NCBI GenBank assembly: GCA_015680685.1
Contig: MNCI01020554.1
Span: 91,643-155,642, forward strand
Source: Gnetum montanum
Lineage: Eukaryota > Streptophyta > Gnetopsida > Gnetales > Gnetaceae
DNA: 64,000 nucleotides
Direction: 5' to 3'
A program made the translations under genes and the position numbers. The notes below the pieces were generated by a model. That model ran no database searches. It saw only the letters and a program-made list of their open reading frames with translations, and had not been told where the DNA came from. This document shows positions 59,146 to 64,000 of this stretch, one piece after another. Within the stretch, counting starts at the first letter, position 1. Each line of letters starts with the position of its first letter.

Positions 59146-59571
59146 CCACTTTGGGATCTAATGAGACACCAAAGATATTAAATATCACAAAGGAAAAGAA
59201 TTCAGTTTTCGAGAAAAACTTGTTATCACTCCTAAAAAATAATTTGGACAATTTTACTTGGTGTTAGATGATCTTAAAGCTTTTAGATTATATGTGATGA
59301 CAGATAAATTTCCTTTAATAGAAGGTTATAAAACTGTTAAGAAAAAAGAAAGGAAATTCAATACATCATGTGAACCAGCTATGGAAGCTAAGATCAAGAA
59401 GTTATTACAAGCCTGAATCATATATCCAATCCAATATTTAACATGGCTTGCTAAGCTTGTTCTAGTAAGAAAGAAAAATGGTAATATTAGGCTTTGTATA
59501 GACTTCAAGAATGTGAATGAAGCTTCAAAGAAGGATAAGTATCCACTTCCTAGAGTTGATGAGATGTTGAT
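59146..59571 (+). pseudogene. F2: gypsy RT N-terminal fragment
   Basis: Nearly colinear with fragment G 18295-18715: pre-RT (LLKNNLDNFTWC), KKLLQA, and LVRKKNGNIRLCIDFKN-type text at about 59460-59510. It ends abruptly at DEMLI where element J begins (TG at 59572). It is less decayed than G, but only the first quarter of RT remains. Confidence 0.8.
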
Positions 59572-60639
59572 TGTAGTGATTGAAAATGTCGATAGCTGGA
59601 ATGGAACATCGAGAGGTTCGTGGGTGCACAACTTTAACCTTATGTTTGCATGAGGGCCTGCTGGAGGTAGAGACGAGGTGCCTAGAATGATCTTGTTGAT
59701 CGAATGGGGACTTACCAAATGCAATGCCAGATAGTGCTAAGTGTTTGCATGGTGTTCGTAGTGTTAATGGGGATGAGTGTAGTTAAGGTTTTAGTGCAAA
59801 ATGAAGGTGTCAATGCATGAATATGTGGAAAAAATAGTAAATAAATGCAAGTAAAATACAATAATGAGAGTAAAAATGCTAAAAAAGCATAAGGGGAGAG
59901 CAAGAGAGAAAGCAACACCCAAATGGGGTTGAGAGCATAGTTAACCTTAAGAGTTGAGAAGGTACATGGTGAATGACAAGTGCAATAAGCAACATAGTCA
60001 CAGTCTCGGGGTGTTTAGGCTATGAAAAGTGATGTCTGCCATGATGTCTATGCCTACCAAGTTGGCCACCATAGTGTGTAGTGGACTGCAGTGGTTTGTA
60101 GTGTCCTATAGTGAGCTACAGTGGTATTCAAATGCCTTGCCTTGTTGGGATGCCAAAGTGCCAAATGCCAGAGATTCCAATCAAAATGGAAAAATGCCAA
60201 GCTCATTTTAGATTTTCCAACTCCTAAAATGTAGAAGGATAGGGTATTTATAGGCCTAGGATTCTTGTGGAATGCAAATTAGTTGGCATGTGGCATTGTG
60301 ACTGTTGGGACTACGCTGCACCCAACTACACTCTCCGCTGAAGTTAGTGATTTTATGCTTTGATGTGATTCAATGGGTTGTACAAGATTCCCAAACTATG
60401 ACTACGTTTCTAATCACACATTCGTGTGCTAAAAAGACTGCAATGTACCTAAAAAAATGCAAAAAAATGCAACTTTGGAGACTACGGTCTAAAACTATGT
60501 TGTCCACTGTCTTGAGTAGTGTCCAGCATAGTTATAATTTTGGGAAAAAAGGGGTGCTAAAAAGATGCATGTTGCTTGCCAAATATGTGTTGGAGCTAAT
60601 GTGAATGCTAGTGCTATGTTGTGAAAGCCTCTAGAGGTT

Positions 60640-61215
60640 GTTCTACATGACTATGCTTGACTATGCTCTGGACTAGGGGAGAGCGTAGTCTAACACTTAG
60701 AAAAATTTTGCAAAAAAATGGTTGTGTATTGACTATGCTCTTCATAGAAGGTTGAATACACATCTAACTAGGGTTGAGTGTAGTCTCAACACTTAGAAAT
60801 TTTTTGCAAAATCTAGCTTTCAGTTGACTACGCTTGACTACACTCTAGTCTAGTGGAGAGCATAGTCTCAACACTTAGAAAATTTGCCAAACTAGTTCTT
60901 CCATGCCAACTATGCTTGACTATGCTCTAGTGTAGTGGAGAGTGTACTCTCGGCACTTAGAAAAACCTACAGCTATTGGCTTGACACTTGGAAAAATTTG
61001 CAAATTGGCCTTTTATGTTGACTACACTCTCTACTAAGATGACTATGCTAAGAGCATAGTCCCAACACTTAGAAAAATTTGCAACTTCTTGCTTCACACT
61101 AATACTTAGGAAAAATTACAAAAAATTAGTCTTTGAAGCTGACTATGCTCTTCACTAGGTTGACTACACTCTGGTATAGTGGAGAGCATAGTCCTATCTC
61201 TTAGAAAAATTTTCC
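60640..61215. repeat. Minisatellite with inverted GACTATGCTC / GAGCATAGTC words
   Basis: Six or more imperfect units of roughly 75-110 bases. Each has 'gactatgctc', a short loop such as 'tagtctagtg', 'gagagcatagtc', then 'caacacttagaaaaattt'. The paired words can form a hairpin with about 8-10 bp in the stem. Units at about 60650, 60730, 60830, 60910, 61020 and 61140. Confidence 0.75.
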
Positions 61216-61664
61216 TCGTGTTGACACTTAAACAAATTTGTAGTTGAGAAGTGGTAGCTTGAATTTGGTGCTATTTCATTAGTTCCTCTTTGTTGATGTA
61301 TGAAGGAGTGGCTTGAGAGATGTCGACAAAGAACAAAAAAACACCATAGTAGGCTTGGCACCAACATCACTCTTCCATGCATGGTCAAATGTTGCTACAT
61401 GATGCTCAAAAGTATTGTGGATAGCAGTATGCTAGGAGTAAAAGGTGTAAGTATACTTGCTAGGGGATAATAGGGGAGATAAAATGCAAATAGGGGGTAA
61501 TGGTGTAGGATGTGAAGTCAGCATGACTAACTATGATCAAGGAACTAGGTGGCTTGTCTCTGAGAAATGTTGACCTTTCATCAGAGTGCCCATGAGAGAG
61601 TTAAGGTGAATTTAGGGCCTGATCGATTACTCAATTGTAGGTCTATTAATTTGTTTGGGGACAT

Positions 61665-61730
61665 GCTTTTTTCTTTTGCTCTTTTTTTTTGTTTTATTTT
61701 TTATTTTTTGCTTTTATTTTGGCTTTTTCT
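61665..61730 (+). repeat. T-rich low-complexity tract
   Basis: About 65 bases, almost pure T with a few G, C and A. The hydrophobic open frame across it is an artefact of poly-T. Confidence 0.75.
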
Positions 61731-62249
61731 GCAAGGTGAACCTTCTTTGGATTCTACACTTTGCTAAATGCTAACTATAGGATGCGTTCCACCAAGTGGA
61801 CTACATGCCATTGGATGGGCTTTGCTTTGATGCTTGTAAAATCGCATTGCATCTATGGGATAGGCATTTCCTCCCTAGGATGACTTATGTTACATCTTCT
61901 TGGGCTTTGACCAACCAATAGAGGCTCCCCACAAGACAACTTATGTTATGTCTACCTTGGGTTTTACAATTTGGCTTGCAAGAGGATGCCATGTGGTCAT
62001 AGGGGTTTTCAATCTTGACTCTGTGAAGGAATGCAAGTGTATGGAGGCATAGGGATGGTTGTAGGCCATAATAGGATAATAGGGATATTCACTCTTGAAA
62101 AGCTTAAGTAGTCCAATTATGCACATTGGAGCGATGTGGCAACTTGCCACTACGATGAGATGTGCCCTTGCACGATCACCTCTGAGCTTCATCTTGCAAA
62201 CACAACTCCAAGAAAACAAGAAAGTCATAAAACATGTAATGAAAATAAA

Positions 62250-62690
62250 ATGTTAGGGGCAAAAATTCTGAAAATTCTCCAAAGGTCAAACCAATGGCAA
62301 GTGTTTAGAAAGCTAGGAAAATGGTGGGAGGTGATGATGTTGCAGGTGCTCGAAAGCTCGCATCAATGGTAAGTATTTAGAAAGTTAGTAAAATGTTAGG
62401 GGAGGATGATGCTATAGGTGATTGAGAGGTTAGAGCAATGAAAAGAGCTTGAAAAATTAGCAAAATGGTGGTGATGGGGGNNNNNNNNNNNNNNNNNNNN
62501 NNNNNNNNNNNNCAAAGGCTGCACCAACAACACGAGCTCCAAAAAATTAGCAAAATGGTGGAGGGCCATAATGCTACAAATGCTCCTAAAGCTAAGTAAT
62601 GGAAAAATCCTGAAAAATTAGTAAAATGGTGAGGGGGGAGGGGGGGTGGCATAATGCTACAAGTGCTCTAAAGGCAAAGCCAATGGTTAG
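62250..62690. repeat. Minisatellite of about 75-85-base units, interrupted by assembly gap
   Basis: Units contain 'aaaaattagcaaaatggtgg', then 'gatgatgctacaggtgctc', then 'aaagcnaaaccaatgg'. They are repeated at about 62260, 62330, 62400, 62455, 62540 and 62610, with varying poly-G runs. The repeat probably caused the gap. Confidence 0.72.
62481..62512. other. Assembly gap (32 N)
   Basis: Thirty-two undetermined bases lie inside the minisatellite, right after a run of G. True length is unknown. Confidence 0.99.
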
Positions 62691-62839
62691 TTCTTCATTC
62701 TGGGATTGTAGTATCCCCACTTGCATGGTGTAGAAAAGTGGGGGTGAGGTGGGGAGGAGTTGAAATTATTCTTTCTTTCTTGCTCATGGAACTTATGCAT
62801 GACTGATAATGAACCCAATTTAAGGTCTTGGCAGACTAT

Positions 62840-63200
62840 GGTGTGCTAGTTTATAGTCATAAATGACTATTGCATGCTAGTTTAACGTCATAGCAGACGA
62901 GCTATTGTGTTAGTTTAACATCATGACCCAAGGATGAATGTTGTGCTAGTTTACTATTTTGGTGGATGAATTGTTGTTTCTATGCTATTTTATAGTCATA
63001 GCAGACTTGTTGTACCAATTTATAGTCATAGAGAACTTGTGTCTTGCCATTTTAATGTCATAGTGAACATCTTGTGTCTGTGCCAATTTAACATCATAGC
63101 AGATGAACTGCATTAGTTTAACATCATAGTGGATGAACTACGCTAGTTTAACATCATAGCAAATGAATTGTAATAGTTTAACATCATAGAGACTGAATAC
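62840..63200. repeat. Minisatellite of about 32-base units in the 3' untranslated region of element J
   Basis: Eight to ten imperfect copies of 'gtttaacatcatagcagatgaactg'-type units, some longer, ending at 63195 just before integrase homology. Tandem repeats in the 3' untranslated region are known from Tat-lineage Ty3/gypsy elements of plants. Confidence 0.75.
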
Positions 63201-63209
63201 TTACCTTGC

Positions 63210-64000
63210 TCTATTGATGTGCGGCATGTTAAGCATAGTACAGCTTTAGGTACAAATGGTTCATCAGATTGGAAAGTTCATTACTTTCTTGATTAGAAAG
63301 CTTGAATGCCCTATTATTGTAGGCCTTAGTGATCAAGAAAGGCCCTTCCTAGTTGGCTAAGAATTTGTTTGTGGGTTCACAAATGGCTTGAGGATTAGGT
63401 TCCCTTTGTTGATCGGGCATTGGTGCTAGTTATGATAGTGGTTTTGCCTTTGCTTTTCTTGGTATCATTCAATGCGATCAAGCATTCACATGCACCCCTC
63501 CTCTATTGAGTTGAGGTCTATAATTCTCAACTTGTCATTCTAAGCTTCATCGATGAAGTTTGAGAGGATCACCCAAAGTGATTGAACTTGCAATTTAAGG
63601 GGCAAAATTTCTTTTGATTCGTAGACAAGACTGTAAGGCGTCTTACCTATTATTGTTCATCATGTTGTGTGGTAGGCCCAGAGTGTATAGACTAACTACT
63701 CGTTTCATCATCGTCTATTGTTATTTAGCATCTTCTTCAAAAGATTCATAATGACTTTGTTTGTGGCCTTTTCTTGGCCATTCACCTGAGGGTAGTATGG
63801 TGAAAAGAAGGAATGTTTGATACCAAAGTGCTCACATAAGGCTTTAGTTTTATCACGACTAAATTGTGGCCTATTATCTATCACTATAGTCATAGGTAAG
63901 CCAAAACAGGTCACTATGTTATCAAGCACAAATTTGCAAACTTGCTGTGATGTTGTCTTGCTAAGGGGAATAGCCTCAACCCACTTGGTGAAATATTTAG
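63210..64000 (-). pseudogene. Element J: Ty3/gypsy integrase, C-terminal part
   Basis: On the minus strand KYFTKWVEAIPLSKTTS enters at the right edge. NIVTCFGLPMTIVIDNRPQF (63858-63920) holds the second catalytic Asp. FFSPYYPQVNGQEKATNK follows (about 63745-63805). The residue 36 positions after that Asp, where DD35E integrases have Glu, is Lys. After a stop-rich stretch the C-terminal domain ends with a WEGPFLITKAYNNRAFKL-like segment (63290-63350; one stop) and LYLKLYY near 63235. No chromodomain seen. Confidence 0.86.

Larger units (their letters stand above)
59572..62711 (-). repeat. Probable 3' LTR of element J
   Basis: The left end TGTAGTG coincides exactly with the break in the F2 RT frame. 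The minus-strand TATA box CTATAAATACCC lies at 60241-60253 (TATTTATA in plus at 60245-60252). The right end is inferred from the purine tract next to TACTACAATCCC, perhaps a decayed TGCTACAATCCC. It holds two minisatellites and an assembly gap. There is no second copy here to confirm the length. Confidence 0.45.
59572..64000 (-). mobile_element. Element J: Ty3/gypsy element with a long LTR, running off the right edge
   Basis: Minus-strand gypsy element inserted in the F2 RT. The 3' LTR begins (plus orientation) TGTAGTGATTG at 59572. A purine tract AAGTGGGGA on the minus strand (62713-62722) marks the probable other LTR end near 62711, giving an LTR of about 3.1 kb. A repeat-rich 3' untranslated region and an integrase remnant follow. 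The remaining pol, gag and 5' LTR lie beyond 64000. Confidence 0.6.

Noticed and set aside
61567-61767. Hydrophobic open frame resembling a membrane protein
   Set aside because: The hydrophobic stretch is the translation of a T-rich run; no start context or homologue is seen.
62377-62652. Minus-strand open frame across the gap
   Set aside because: It runs through N bases and a minisatellite, so it is not a real coding region.
1-64000. CRISPR arrays, bacterial operons, tRNA or rRNA genes, organelle insertions
   Set aside because: The tandem repeats lack regular spacers, no Shine-Dalgarno-led intact ORFs exist, and I saw no tRNA, rRNA or plastid/mitochondrial gene text.

Overview
This window is AT-rich plant nuclear DNA built almost entirely from old, nested LTR retrotransposons. 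I see no intact host gene, no tRNA or rRNA gene and nothing bacterial. The evidence is LTR pairs with target-site duplications, tRNA-type primer-binding sites, polypurine tracts, and recognisable but stop- and frameshift-ridden gag, protease, reverse transcriptase (RT), RNase H and integrase. Many stops sit where relatives have Gln, as expected from C-to-T decay of methylated elements. Long divergent LTR elements with almost no genes suggest a large plant genome, perhaps a gymnosperm; this is inference.

Element names are mine. Left part: element I (minus strand; gag split between 1-1119 and 10293-11749, 5' LTR 11750-12650) is interrupted by element N (1120-10292, plus, LTRs of equal length, perfect 5-bp target duplication AAGAG). 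Element I itself sits in F1 (12651-13745, plus, gag-protease of a Ty3/gypsy element). Composite A follows (13760-16990, minus gag plus LTR), then fragment G (16992-20270, plus, gag joined to RT-RNase H), an unassigned LTR-like stretch (20271-22027) and composite B (22028-25265), which repeats the protease(+)/gag(-) arrangement of F1+A.

Middle: element H (25825-41069, plus, LTR-gag-protease-LTR) carries element C (about 30331-38770, plus) inserted between its gag and protease. After an unassigned AT-rich stretch comes a decayed Ty1/copia element K (about 42590-46880, minus).

Right part: F2 (46905-47273, plus gag; RT remnant 59146-59571) is split by element E (47274 to about 59145, minus), which carries the best-preserved element, D (48461-57123, minus). 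Element J (59572 to beyond 64000, minus) enters the F2 RT; it has an apparent 3.1-kb LTR with minisatellites, a 3' untranslated minisatellite and an integrase remnant.

Elements N, C, D, E and I form one family that is the main interest here. Where complete, members have gag (C also protease), about 2 kb of conserved non-coding spacer, then a long extra ORF ('aORF', about 890-930 codons), and no RT or integrase. The spacer repeats the promoter architecture of the LTR U3 (GATATC-like cluster, then a TATA box) just upstream of the aORF, with a G-rich tract at a nearly fixed distance. This suggests a non-autonomous retrotransposon family with a second internal promoter for a gene of unknown role. 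Partner elements elsewhere in the genome would have to supply RT and integrase.
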